Positions 33,782 through 41,454 of a stretch of DNA of 41,454 nt are shown in pieces. The stretch comes from Roseiflexaceae bacterium (GTDB lineage: Bacteria; Chloroflexota; Chloroflexia; Chloroflexales; Roseiflexaceae). Under the pieces are notes generated by a model. That model worked only from the letters and a program-made list of their open reading frames with translations, was not told the origin of the DNA and made no database searches. The translations under genes and the position numbers were made by a program. The stretch covers positions 1 through 41,454 of the forward strand of contig CANFUF010000015.1 in the NCBI GenBank assembly GCA_947450095.1, written 5' to 3'. How positions within the stretch are numbered: position 1 is the first letter of the stretch; every line of letters begins with the position of its first letter.

Positions 33782-36700
33782 ATGAAACAACACTACCTCA
33801 TTATTGTGACGTGTCTCATCATGTGTGGTTTGATGATTACATTGACGGCAACGCACGCAACCAACCAACGATTAGTGGTGATTCCCACACCCCAACGCAC
33901 GCTTCCTGTATTGAATGGACAAGCAGTAGTATGGGGCAATGCCCAAGCAAATCTGCAACGTATCCCGGCAATTACTACGAGTAATGTGGCACAAGTTGCG
34001 ATGGGTGCCCATCATGCCTTGGCGTTGCTGAATACCGGTAAAGTAGTTGGCTGGGGAACCAATCTGCAAGGTGAACTGACCATTCCTCCGAGTCTGAATG
34101 ATGTGATTCAGATTAGTATTGGGATTACACATAGTGTGGCTCTCAAAAATAACGGCAATGTAGTGATGTGGGGTGCACCTGCGTCAAATGTGTTGTCTCC
34201 CACCGTGACATTACCCACTGATATCGTGCAAATTGCCGCTGGAGATCGCCATACGGTGTTGCTCCGCAGCAATGGCAGTGTGTTGGTTGCTGGTGGCCAA
34301 GCGATTCAGCGGACAATCCCCACCGACCTTGTTGGCAAAACCGTCGTCGCAGTGGCCGCGGGGAGCGATATATCGTTTGCCTTGACCAATGGTGGCGCCC
34401 TCTATGCCTGGGGCAAAAATGTCACAGTGCCGGCTAGTGTGACGAGCAATGTGGTACGGGTTTTCGCGCGAGGCGGTATCTATGCAGCCTTGCAGAATGA
34501 TGATCAATTATTGATTTGGGGAGATGTGGCGACGATTAATCCAGACAGTACTGCCACGGCAATCAGTAGTGCTACCAGTGGCTGTCCTTGTATTTTGGTG
34601 CCAAATATGAGTGCCATGCGCACCATTGAAGTTAGTCAATGGGGCATTGGTATCGTGCGTCGTACTGGACAAATAATGACGATGGCACGGCGTGGCAGTA
34701 GTGTGCCGAGCTCATTGCCGAGCCGTGTGATCCAGCTTGGGATGCATCCCCGTCATGCTGCGGGTGTAGCGCTGCAAGTGATTGAAGCGGTAGGTGGTTT
34801 GTCGACCCCCACAACCACCGCAATTCCATTGACGTTGCGCCTCCCCAAAGAAATCAACCCTCCCGGTAAAATTAGTGTATGGGGTGGCCCCAGTATCATC
34901 CGAACGGTGCCAATATCCGCAACTACCGCAATCATCCAAGTAGTTGCTGGTGCGCATCATGTGGTGGTGTTGCGCAGTGATGGCAAAGTCGTGGCGTGGG
35001 GTGAAAACAGCGATGGCCAAATTAATGTGCCGAATGATTTACGTATTGCCCGGGATATTACAAACCCCCTCCGGGTAGTAATGTTGGCTGCGGGGACGAA
35101 TCATACGTTGGCGCTCCGCGCCAATGGGAGTGTGGTAGGGTGGGGAAACGACGATTATAGCCAAGTAACCGCCACGAATACTTGGACCAATGTGGTGCAG
35201 ATAAGCGCTGGTGCGCGGCATTCGGTGGCGTTGTTGCGTGATGGCACAGTGGTGGGAGTGGGTGACAACAGCTATGGTCAACTGACTCAACCCTTATTGC
35301 GTAGTGTCGTCAAAATTACTGCTGGTGGCTGGCATACTGCTGCACTGATGAGCGATGGGAGTGTGGTGGCGTGGGGGCGGAATCAATATGGCCAAACACA
35401 AATCCCCACATCAATCAAAGGGATTGACGTGGTTGCGATGAATGGCAACACGGTCGTATTACAACCCACTGGCCAAGTCGTGGTCTTTGGGACGATCGCA
35501 TCGGGGCAAGACAATATTCCTGATGCGGTATTTCAGCGGATTGGTGCCGGGAGTTTTCATTTATTGGGGGTGACGAATACCGGTCAATTGCTGGCATGGG
35601 GGCTCAATGGTGATGGACAAACAACGCCACCGAGTAATTTACTGAACCCGTTTCAAGTAACGGGTGGGATGGATTTTAGTGTGGCGCTTGCAGTCGATGT
35701 CACCACGAATGATACGCCTACAATCACTCCGTCAATTTTGCCCGCAAATCGCAATCCCGTACTCCCAACCTTTGGCCCATTGGCAAGGTTTAGTGGTGCC
35801 ACAATATGGCCGCTCGGCGATATCCCTGCGGTAAGTGCGAGCGATATCAATAGCCTTGCAGTGACGAGTGACACCATTGGGGTCGTGCATAGCAACAATA
35901 CCGTTACTCTTAATCAATCTGCCGGGATTACCCCACAAACACTTCCAGACGCCGCCAAAACCAACGTGCAACAACTCGGTTTGGGTACTGGATTTGGGGC
36001 AGTAGTGAAACGTGACCATACGCTGATTGTATGGGGAGGATCTGCCCCTGCGGTCCCGACATTTTTTACCAAAAATGTAATAGAAATAGCGGTGAATGGG
36101 AGTCATCTGATGGTGATGACTGCCGATGGGCGGGTGTGGTCGAATCAATTTAGTATTGGTCCACTTGGCGCCGTACGTCATATCGCTACTGGCCCTACGT
36201 ATGCAGTGGTGTTACTTGCGAATGGCAAAGTACTGGTGTGGGCACCTGATAACAACGAGGGATTACTGTCAATCCCGGTGGCTGCCGATGGTATCAGTGA
36301 TATCGCTGCGGGACAATATCATATTTTGGCGTTACGCAGCGATGGTCGGGTGGTGGCGTGGGGTGCCGAACAAAACGACGTCGGTCAAGCCGATGTCCCC
36401 TATAGTGCCCAAACCAATGTGGTCGCGATTGCTACTGGTAATCGTATGAGCGTGGCGTTGCGTAGTGATAATAGCGTGGTGGCTTGGGGTATATTGCCGA
36501 CAAATACCACAAGCACACTGACCACAATTGCAACCAACAAAAATGCCATTGCAATTGTTGCTGGTGCCGACAAAATCGCCGTGATTACGGATGGTGGTGC
36601 GCTTGCAAATGGTGCCTCCACCAAAACACGGATTCCGACACAAACCCCCATGACATTCCCTACTGTTACCCCGCGCCTATCAAGTAACACATTACTGGCG

Positions 36701-38443
36701 AATCAAATTGGATGGTTTGCAATGAATGACGAGATGGCACCACAGCAATTTATTGGTGTAGCCGGACCATATAAATGCCTTACGTCACGTACATGCCCGC
36801 GGAGCGATCTTAATGGGGCAAATAAACGCGGAATTTCGTTTGCGCCAACCCGTAGTGACGAATTGACGAGTAATAGCACGGTGAGTTTGACGGGTACGTC
36901 GTTTACCGCGAGCTATTGGATGCGGCGAGACAGTAGCCAATCAGAAGATGTGGCGTTCAGTATTGGCAAATTGGCTACGAATCGTCAGTATCTCACAATG
37001 GGCTTTGATGGCGAAAATCGCGTCTATTGTAGCTTCTTTGGGGATGATTTACGGAGTGTGACGTGGTATACCGACACCAATTGGCATCACTATGCGTGCA
37101 CATTCGACAAAACAACGTTGGTGCGACAATTGTTTCGTGATGGCCAACTGATTGCCCAAGACATTGCCGGTGGGGCATTTACCCCGCCGGCATCGCCGAT
37201 TATCCTTGGGCAACGCTATGATTCAATGCCTGGTTTTTCTGGATCACTCGACGAGTTTATTTTGTATAACCGGGTACTCACCACTAGTGAATTGCAGGGA
37301 TATGCCTCAATGCCGGCGACAAATCATAGCGCTGATGCAAGTTTTGAGGATGTGGTCATCCAAGGAATTTCGCCGAATCGGCCACTATTATGGTGTGTCA
37401 ATATTTTCCCTTGTCCGGTCACGAGTCTACAAACACATGACGAAGAAGCACTGCAATTTACCGGGAGCGAACAAGTGCAGTATAGCGATAGTATTGTGGC
37501 GCTCAATAAAGGATTTACCATCGCATATTGGGCAAAACGTGGCGCCACTGCGAGTATTGCCAAAGTCATTGTGACCCAAGGGAGTGGGGCAAATCGGATT
37601 ACGATGGGCTTTAATACCACAGAAAACGCTTTTTGTCGGGTAAATACTACAGAAGTAACGGCCGTCGTACCGAGTAATCTAGACTGGCATCATTATGCGT
37701 GTACTTATGATGGGTCGACCAAAGCCCTAACGTTGTATGTTGATGGGCAAGTGCCAGTGACTGCAACCGGCACTACCTATACTGGTGCCGGACAATTGTT
37801 GATTGGGCGGGCATCTGATGCCGCCACGAGCACCGTAACCGGGTTTACGGGGTGGGTTGATGACCTGATGCTCTACAATACAGCCTTACTGCAAACGACG
37901 GTCGGATTGATTTACAACAGCACGACGCCCCCTAGTCCTATTGCTACAGTGGTGTTGCCCCCCAATCAGACAAGTAACCCTACGGTTACTCCGATCTTTA
38001 CGGTTGTACCATCACAGACGCGTACTCCAACCATGAATCCCAGCAAAACACGTTTGGCGATGTCTAAAACGATGACTATGCAACCATATAACACCTATAC
38101 ATTTACGCGCACGGCAACACGAACGATAACCTATACAAGCACCGCATTTGTGAATGAAACAAAAGTGGTTACCACGACACCACTGGTGAATTCCCCAATC
38201 GTGACACGTACCCCGTTAATTATCACCCGTACAATATTGGCCAAAATGAGCCCTACCTGGGGCATTCAAACCCTAACTGCGACGTATCGCAGTCAAGCGG
38301 CCACAAATATTGCAGCGACTGCGACCAGAATTACTGGTTTGACTGCCACATCAGTATCTGGTACCCGGATTGCTGCGACACTGACGGCCTATCCGTTACC
38401 ACCAACAGCGACCGTATGGGGTACGGCGTATCCTACCCCATAA
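33782..38443 (+). CDS. secreted triple-RCC1-propeller/LamG protein with Thr/Pro-rich tail
   Basis: A 1553-aa secreted protein. The start at 33782 (MKQHYLIIVTCLIMCG) is set by AAGGA at 33770-33774, which overlaps the giant gene's stop; an upstream in-frame ATG (33734) lies inside that gene. A signal peptide (about 1-26, possible cleavage after THA) precedes three complete RCC1 propellers of seven blades each (about 37-330, 367-640, 673-943). Each propeller begins with a lone strand (VVWGN, ISVWGG, ATIWPLG) that would close the last blade. Two LamG domains follow (977-1178, 1182-1380), both with a Cys-x5-Cys-Pro pair. The last 170 residues are a Thr/Ser/Pro-rich, probably extended or glycosylated linker. 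No membrane anchor or sortase signal ends the protein. It is almost certainly co-transcribed with the giant gene. Confidence 0.92.
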   Translation: MKQHYLIIVTCLIMCGLMITLTATHATNQRLVVIPTPQRTLPVLNGQAVVWGNAQANLQRIPAITTSNVAQVAMGAHHALALLNTGKVVGWGTNLQGELTIPPSLNDVIQISIGITHSVALKNNGNVVMWGAPASNVLSPTVTLPTDIVQIAAGDRHTVLLRSNGSVLVAGGQAIQRTIPTDLVGKTVVAVAAGSDISFALTNGGALYAWGKNVTVPASVTSNVVRVFARGGIYAALQNDDQLLIWGDVATINPDSTATAISSATSGCPCILVPNMSAMRTIEVSQWGIGIVRRTGQIMTMARRGSSVPSSLPSRVIQLGMHPRHAAGVALQVIEAVGGLSTPTTTAIPLTLRLPKEINPPGKISVWGGPSIIRTVPISATTAIIQVVAGAHHVVVLRSDGKVVAWGENSDGQINVPNDLRIARDITNPLRVVMLAAGTNHTLALRANGSVVGWGNDDYSQVTATNTWTNVVQISAGARHSVALLRDGTVVGVGDNSYGQLTQPLLRSVVKITAGGWHTAALMSDGSVVAWGRNQYGQTQIPTSIKGIDVVAMNGNTVVLQPTGQVVVFGTIASGQDNIPDAVFQRIGAGSFHLLGVTNTGQLLAWGLNGDGQTTPPSNLLNPFQVTGGMDFSVALAVDVTTNDTPTITPSILPANRNPVLPTFGPLARFSGATIWPLGDIPAVSASDINSLAVTSDTIGVVHSNNTVTLNQSAGITPQTLPDAAKTNVQQLGLGTGFGAVVKRDHTLIVWGGSAPAVPTFFTKNVIEIAVNGSHLMVMTADGRVWSNQFSIGPLGAVRHIATGPTYAVVLLANGKVLVWAPDNNEGLLSIPVAADGISDIAAGQYHILALRSDGRVVAWGAEQNDVGQADVPYSAQTNVVAIATGNRMSVALRSDNSVVAWGILPTNTTSTLTTIATNKNAIAIVAGADKIAVITDGGALANGASTKTRIPTQTPMTFPTVTPRLSSNTLLANQIGWFAMNDEMAPQQFIGVAGPYKCLTSRTCPRSDLNGANKRGISFAPTRSDELTSNSTVSLTGTSFTASYWMRRDSSQSEDVAFSIGKLATNRQYLTMGFDGENRVYCSFFGDDLRSVTWYTDTNWHHYACTFDKTTLVRQLFRDGQLIAQDIAGGAFTPPASPIILGQRYDSMPGFSGSLDEFILYNRVLTTSELQGYASMPATNHSADASFEDVVIQGISPNRPLLWCVNIFPCPVTSLQTHDEEALQFTGSEQVQYSDSIVALNKGFTIAYWAKRGATASIAKVIVTQGSGANRITMGFNTTENAFCRVNTTEVTAVVPSNLDWHHYACTYDGSTKALTLYVDGQVPVTATGTTYTGAGQLLIGRASDAATSTVTGFTGWVDDLMLYNTALLQTTVGLIYNSTTPPSPIATVVLPPNQTSNPTVTPIFTVVPSQTRTPTMNPSKTRLAMSKTMTMQPYNTYTFTRTATRTITYTSTAFVNETKVVTTTPLVNSPIVTRTPLIITRTILAKMSPTWGIQTLTATYRSQAATNIAATATRITGLTATSVSGTRIAATLTAYPLPPTATVWGTAYPTP

Positions 38444-38466
38444 ACGTACACACACAGGAGATAAAA

Positions 38467-38500
38467 AATAGAGTCATACCAAAGCTGGTATGACTCTATT
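38467..38500. terminator. bidirectional terminator between surface-protein locus and glycan operon
   Basis: Perfect 15-bp stem, AATAGAGTCATACCA (38467-38481) with TGGTATGACTCTATT (38486-38500), and an AAGC tetraloop. Flanking A-run on the left gives six T on the minus strand; the plus-strand tail is only TATTTCG. It separates two convergent operons. Confidence 0.85.
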
Positions 38501-38517
38501 TCGATTGTGACTGGTCG

Positions 38518-39327
38518 TTATTTTTTGGAAAAAATAATAGTGCGCCGCAGTGCAAATGTCTGTGGTAAACGCGTAATATTCCACCACAATGCTTTTGCTA
38601 ATTGTTGTGGTTGGTGGCGTACTGCTCGCCATGGCCACGCAATGATTTGGCGCAGGACAAACCAGCCAATAATCGGCCATGATTGGGTCTTGAGGTGCGC
38701 ATAGATCCCATTGCGGATGTAATGGTGGATCCAGCGAGTGCTCCCCCCACCACTCCCCCCGCGGATATGGTCGATGGCAGTGTCACAGGCCACCACGGTG
38801 CGGCCGCCAGATTTTTGCGCTCGCCAGCACAAGTCGGTATCTTCCCAATACAAAAAAATCGCCTCGTCAAATCCCCCCAACGCCACCCAATCACGCCGGC
38901 GCATCATCAAGGCTGCGCCAGGCAGGGTAGGGCGGTCGGCGATACCGGGGTGTAGTGTGCGTTGTTCGCCTGGGTAGAGTGTTTCAGGTGCAATACAGAC
39001 CACTTCGGGGTGCGCCTCGAGATGGGCGATGAGCTGGGATAGCCACCCTTCACGTACTGCAATATCGGGGTTGAGAAAGACGAGATATTCTCCGGTAGCC
39101 TGCGCCGCCCCTCGATTGCAAGCGCTACCATAACCAATATTGGTGGGGAGCACAATCCAAGTAGCGTTGGGTAATTGTTGCCACGGCGCATCACTTGAGG
39201 CATTATCAACGGCGATGAGTTCGTAGGCAGGCATGTTTTTGTCACACGCCAACGATGCTGCAAAAGTAGGTAACAGCGCCGCACTGTTGTAGGTCACTAA
39301 GATGAGTGATACCTGTGGTGTGGTCAT
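38518..39327 (-). CDS. GT2-family glycosyltransferase (rhamnosyltransferase-like)
   Basis: A 269-aa GT-A inverting glycosyltransferase of the WbbL/rhamnosyltransferase-like group. Motifs: VSLILVTYNSAALL, VDNASSDAPW, NIGYGSACNRGA, the metal-binding VFLNPDIAVREGW, the GALMMRRRDWVALGGFDE loop and FLYWEDTDLCWRA. The C-terminal part (HHYIRNGIYAHLK, GWFVLRQIIAWPW) is amphipathic or hydrophobic, consistent with membrane attachment. ATG 39327 forms an ATGA overlap with the upstream GT4 gene; a longer in-frame start inside that gene is rejected. It is the last gene of the operon, ending at the bidirectional terminator. The transferred sugar is not certain. Confidence 0.9.
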   Translation of the reverse strand: MTTPQVSLILVTYNSAALLPTFAASLACDKNMPAYELIAVDNASSDAPWQQLPNATWIVLPTNIGYGSACNRGAAQATGEYLVFLNPDIAVREGWLSQLIAHLEAHPEVVCIAPETLYPGEQRTLHPGIADRPTLPGAALMMRRRDWVALGGFDEAIFLYWEDTDLCWRAQKSGGRTVVACDTAIDHIRGGSGGGSTRWIHHYIRNGIYAHLKTQSWPIIGWFVLRQIIAWPWRAVRHQPQQLAKALWWNITRLPQTFALRRTIIFSKK

Positions 39328-40373
39328 GGTTGTGACGTGAGTTGGGTAAACAGGGTGATGAATTGTTGGCCAACCTGCGCCCACGTATGATTGGCGAGCG
39401 AGCGCTGTGCCGCGCTGCCGATTTGGCTACGGTTGGGGTTGGCAAGCGCACGCTCAATGGTTTGAATCAGCGAATTACTGTTGTCGGCATGAAATACAAA
39501 TCCCGTCACGCCGTCACGCACTTGCTCAAGCAATGGTGGTAAATTGGGCACCACGCAGACAATCCCTGCGGCTTGGGCTGCTACCACCATTCCCGAGGTA
39601 GTAATTGAGCGATAGGGCAGTACCAATAAATCGCAGGCGGCTAAATATTGGGCAGCTTCGTGATCAGGCAAAAATCGCGGCCGGATGGTAACGTTGATGC
39701 GGCGGGCCGTGTGCTGATGGATTTCAGAGAGATAAACGGTGTCAGCTGCATGCCCGGCAATCACTAAATGGGCATGGGGGAGTAATTCCATGGCATCAAT
39801 CAACGTTTCGATCCCTTTGTAGCGCCGAATCATGCCAAGGTATAGCAACAATGGCACATCGAGTGTCAACCCCAGTTGTTGGCGGGCAGATTGATGTGGC
39901 GGGAGCACGCCAAAGGGGTGTTCACTATGTCCATGAGGAATCACACTAATTGGTGTGGTGGTGTGGTACTGCTCGAGCAGGAGGGTGCGCGTGGCGTGAT
40001 GATGCGCCGTGACGGCGTGGCATTGGTTGAGCACATGCTGTGTGGTGCGGCGCGCAATATCTGGGTGGAGACATTCGTGGGGTGTGGCATTGTGCACCGT
40101 CCAGACGATGGTGACCCCCCGCCACCGCAACAACATCAACAACATAATCCACGTGACATAGCGCATCCACGTGATGAATTTGGTTGGACGTTGCACCACT
40201 TCATCAAAAAAATGCAGATGCAAAATCCGTCCACCCCGCCCAAATAATAGGGCTGGGATGGCGCGACGTGGTGAGCGCCGATCAATGGTGAAATGTGGCT
40301 CCAACACACGATAGAGCTCGTCGAGGTATGGGCTGTAGGCAAGTGTGGGTGGGAAGGGATGAATAATCGTCAT
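39324..40373 (-). CDS. GT4-family glycosyltransferase
   Basis: A 349-aa GT-B glycosyltransferase. The N-terminal domain has RILHLHFFDEVVQRP and VWTVHNATPHE, in the style of GumH/beta-mannosyltransferase-like enzymes. The donor domain has LLLYLGMIRRYKGIETLIDAM, LVIAGHA, FLPDHEAAQYLAACDLLVLPY and SGMVVAAQAAGIVCVV, where the usual E-x7-E motif is replaced (no glutamates at the S-G-M-V position). This loss of the canonical pair is known in some GT4 branches. Both ends overlap neighbours by ATGA, so translation is coupled to udk upstream and to the GT2 gene downstream. It presumably acts on the cytoplasmic face on a lipid-linked glycan. Confidence 0.88.
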   Translation of the reverse strand: MTIIHPFPPTLAYSPYLDELYRVLEPHFTIDRRSPRRAIPALLFGRGGRILHLHFFDEVVQRPTKFITWMRYVTWIMLLMLLRWRGVTIVWTVHNATPHECLHPDIARRTTQHVLNQCHAVTAHHHATRTLLLEQYHTTTPISVIPHGHSEHPFGVLPPHQSARQQLGLTLDVPLLLYLGMIRRYKGIETLIDAMELLPHAHLVIAGHAADTVYLSEIHQHTARRINVTIRPRFLPDHEAAQYLAACDLLVLPYRSITTSGMVVAAQAAGIVCVVPNLPPLLEQVRDGVTGFVFHADNSNSLIQTIERALANPNRSQIGSAAQRSLANHTWAQVGQQFITLFTQLTSQP

Positions 40374-41011
40374 ATTCCCTCTTTTCTGTCGGGAGTCGCA
40401 CTGAGCAATTGGCGAATATGATTGCTAATCAGATTGACCGCCGGCGTGACATCGTTGACCCCTGGGATGATGATATCGGCGTAGCTTCGTGATGGCTCAA
40501 CAAAGGCCTGATGCATAGGGCGCACGGTGGCCAAATATTGCTGACAGACGGACGTGACATCACGTCCCCGTTCTTGAGTATCACGCAAAATGCGTCGCAG
40601 GAGGCGGATGTCGTCAGCCACTTCAATGAAGATGCGTACATTCATGCGGGCGCGTACCGCTGCTGCCACAAACAACAAAATCCCATCGAGTAAAATAATC
40701 GGCCGTGGTTGTACGACATGACCACCGCCAACCCGGGTATACTGCACAAAATCATAATTGGGCAGGGTGATGGCGTGGCCGGCAATCAGCTGATCGAGGT
40801 GCGTAAGGAATAAATCGGTGTCGAAGGCGTCTGGGTGATCAAAATTACACGTTTGGCGTTCGGCAAGGGTTAGATGCCCCAAATCACAATAATAGGCATC
40901 ATAGGGTAACCACGCAATGGCCTGATCCCCAATCTGGTCGACGATCTGTTGGGCGATGGTGGTTTTGCCGGCACCACTCCCCCCGGCAATCCCTATCACA
41001 AACGGCGTCAT
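40370..41011 (-). CDS. udk: uridine kinase
   Basis: A 213-aa P-loop kinase that phosphorylates uridine and cytidine to UMP and CMP, the typical Udk length. Visible are Walker A GIAGGSGAGKTT, the YDAYYCD and NFDHPDAFD substrate motifs, YDFVQYTR, the Walker-B-like IILLDGILLF, and the lid RRILRDTQERGRDV. Codons overlap by ATGA with the preceding O-antigen-ligase-like gene and with the following glycosyltransferase gene. Its position inside a glycan operon may link pyrimidine salvage to UDP-sugar supply; this is inference. An alternative is that the P-loop kinase acts on another small substrate, but every Udk signature is in place. Confidence 0.92.
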   Translation of the reverse strand: MTPFVIGIAGGSGAGKTTIAQQIVDQIGDQAIAWLPYDAYYCDLGHLTLAERQTCNFDHPDAFDTDLFLTHLDQLIAGHAITLPNYDFVQYTRVGGGHVVQPRPIILLDGILLFVAAAVRARMNVRIFIEVADDIRLLRRILRDTQERGRDVTSVCQQYLATVRPMHQAFVEPSRSYADIIIPGVNDVTPAVNLISNHIRQLLSATPDRKEGI

Positions 41012-41454
41012 ACCGCCTCACTTGGTTGGGCACTATTGCGGGCGACGGCCAGCATTAATCCGATGGTGCACCACAATAACGCCGTCATATGACTAAATTC
41101 AATATTGAAAAAATAGTGATCGAGTAATCCTACCGCCAGCGCAGCGACTACCCCTGCTTGTAAGCCAATCAGCCAACTGGCGTGGACTTCGTCGTTTTGG
41201 GCGACGGCTAGCCCCAAACTACGCCAGCTCTGCACAAATAGACTAGCCATCAATCCCAGAAACGCCAGTAACCCGACTAGGCCTATCCGCTGCGCAATGG
41301 CGAGGTATATACTCGATACCCCGGCCACCAAATCAATGTCGGGCGCTTTACCAAAGCCAATCCCAAAAAACGGATAGGCTTGGATGACGGCGATGGCGTT
41401 GTTGTATTCGGCCAGTCGCATTTGATTGGCGCGGTCTTGGAACTGCACCCCTTG
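41008..41454 (-). CDS. O-antigen ligase/polymerase-like membrane protein, 5' part beyond window
   Basis: C-terminal 148 residues of a polytopic membrane protein of the O-antigen ligase (Wzy_C/WaaL-like) family. The frame is open to the right edge. The family signature is the R-x-A region with YNNAIAVIQAYPFFGIGFGKAPD, followed by the SSIYLAIAQRIGLVGLLAF helix and two or three more hydrophobic helices (SWLIGLQAGVVAALAVGLLD; MTALLWCTIGLMLAVA). Such proteins join or polymerise lipid-linked glycans outside the membrane. The gene ends in an ATGA overlap with udk. Whether it is a ligase, polymerase or a glycan-to-protein transferase cannot be told from this fragment; the last option is attractive beside giant secreted proteins. 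Confidence 0.82.
   Translation of the reverse strand, partial: QGVQFQDRANQMRLAEYNNAIAVIQAYPFFGIGFGKAPDIDLVAGVSSIYLAIAQRIGLVGLLAFLGLMASLFVQSWRSLGLAVAQNDEVHASWLIGLQAGVVAALAVGLLDHYFFNIEFSHMTALLWCTIGLMLAVARNSAQPSEAV

Overview
The window looks like chromosomal DNA of a filamentous or gliding Chloroflexota bacterium (class Chloroflexia). This is an inference from gene content: a BTAD regulator, an MGDG-synthase-like diacylglycerol glycosyltransferase, a VanW/peptidoglycan-binding protein, very large LamG/RCC1/thrombospondin-3 surface proteins, and scattered low-complexity tandem repeats. Nothing fixes genus or species. No rRNA, tRNA, CRISPR array, transposase or phage structural gene was found.

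Left part (1-8.8 kb), mostly housekeeping. A ChbG/YdjC-type deacetylase cut by the left edge converges on radC across a bidirectional terminator. A minus-strand operon follows: a 39-aa membrane peptide, a PPOX split-barrel flavoprotein and a PfkB sugar-phosphate kinase. Next come upp (uracil salvage) and a WecA/MraY-type polyprenyl-phosphate sugar-1-phosphate transferase, bracketed by inverted copies of a CTCTGCG-rich dispersed repeat. Then follow a purine/pyrimidine tandem repeat, an orphan XerC/D-like recombinase and a BTAD-type regulator on the minus strand, and a GT28/MGDG-synthase-like glycosyltransferase on the plus strand.

Middle (8.9-14.5 kb), envelope genes. A membrane-anchored VanW-domain protein faces a minus-strand run of three glycosyltransferases (GT4, GT2, GT4). 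A 446-bp intergenic region with several inverted repeats and recurring TTGCA motifs separates them from the giant gene.

Core (14.5-38.4 kb), a two-gene surface-protein locus. The first gene encodes 6407 aa with an N-terminal multi-helix anchor, two calcium-binding thrombospondin-3 blocks, a hydrophobic Ala/Gly-rich segment, nine LamG domains, Ig-like domains, a beta-propeller and a C-terminal RCC1 propeller. At least three of its domains appear to be inserted inside other domains: F5/8C within LamG, P-domain within Ig-like, and RCC1 within FN3. Ten bases downstream a second secreted protein of 1553 aa carries three complete seven-bladed RCC1 propellers, two LamG domains and a Thr/Pro-rich tail. 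A shared Cys-pair signature in 10 of the 11 LamG domains ties the two proteins together.

Right part (38.5-41.45 kb). A minus-strand operon, read from the right edge, encodes an O-antigen-ligase-like protein (partial), uridine kinase, a GT4 and a GT2 glycosyltransferase. All three junctions are 4-base ATGA overlaps. With glycosyltransferases on both sides, the simplest reading is a cell-surface locus in which very large multidomain secreted proteins and a surface glycan are made together. That functional link is inferred, not shown.
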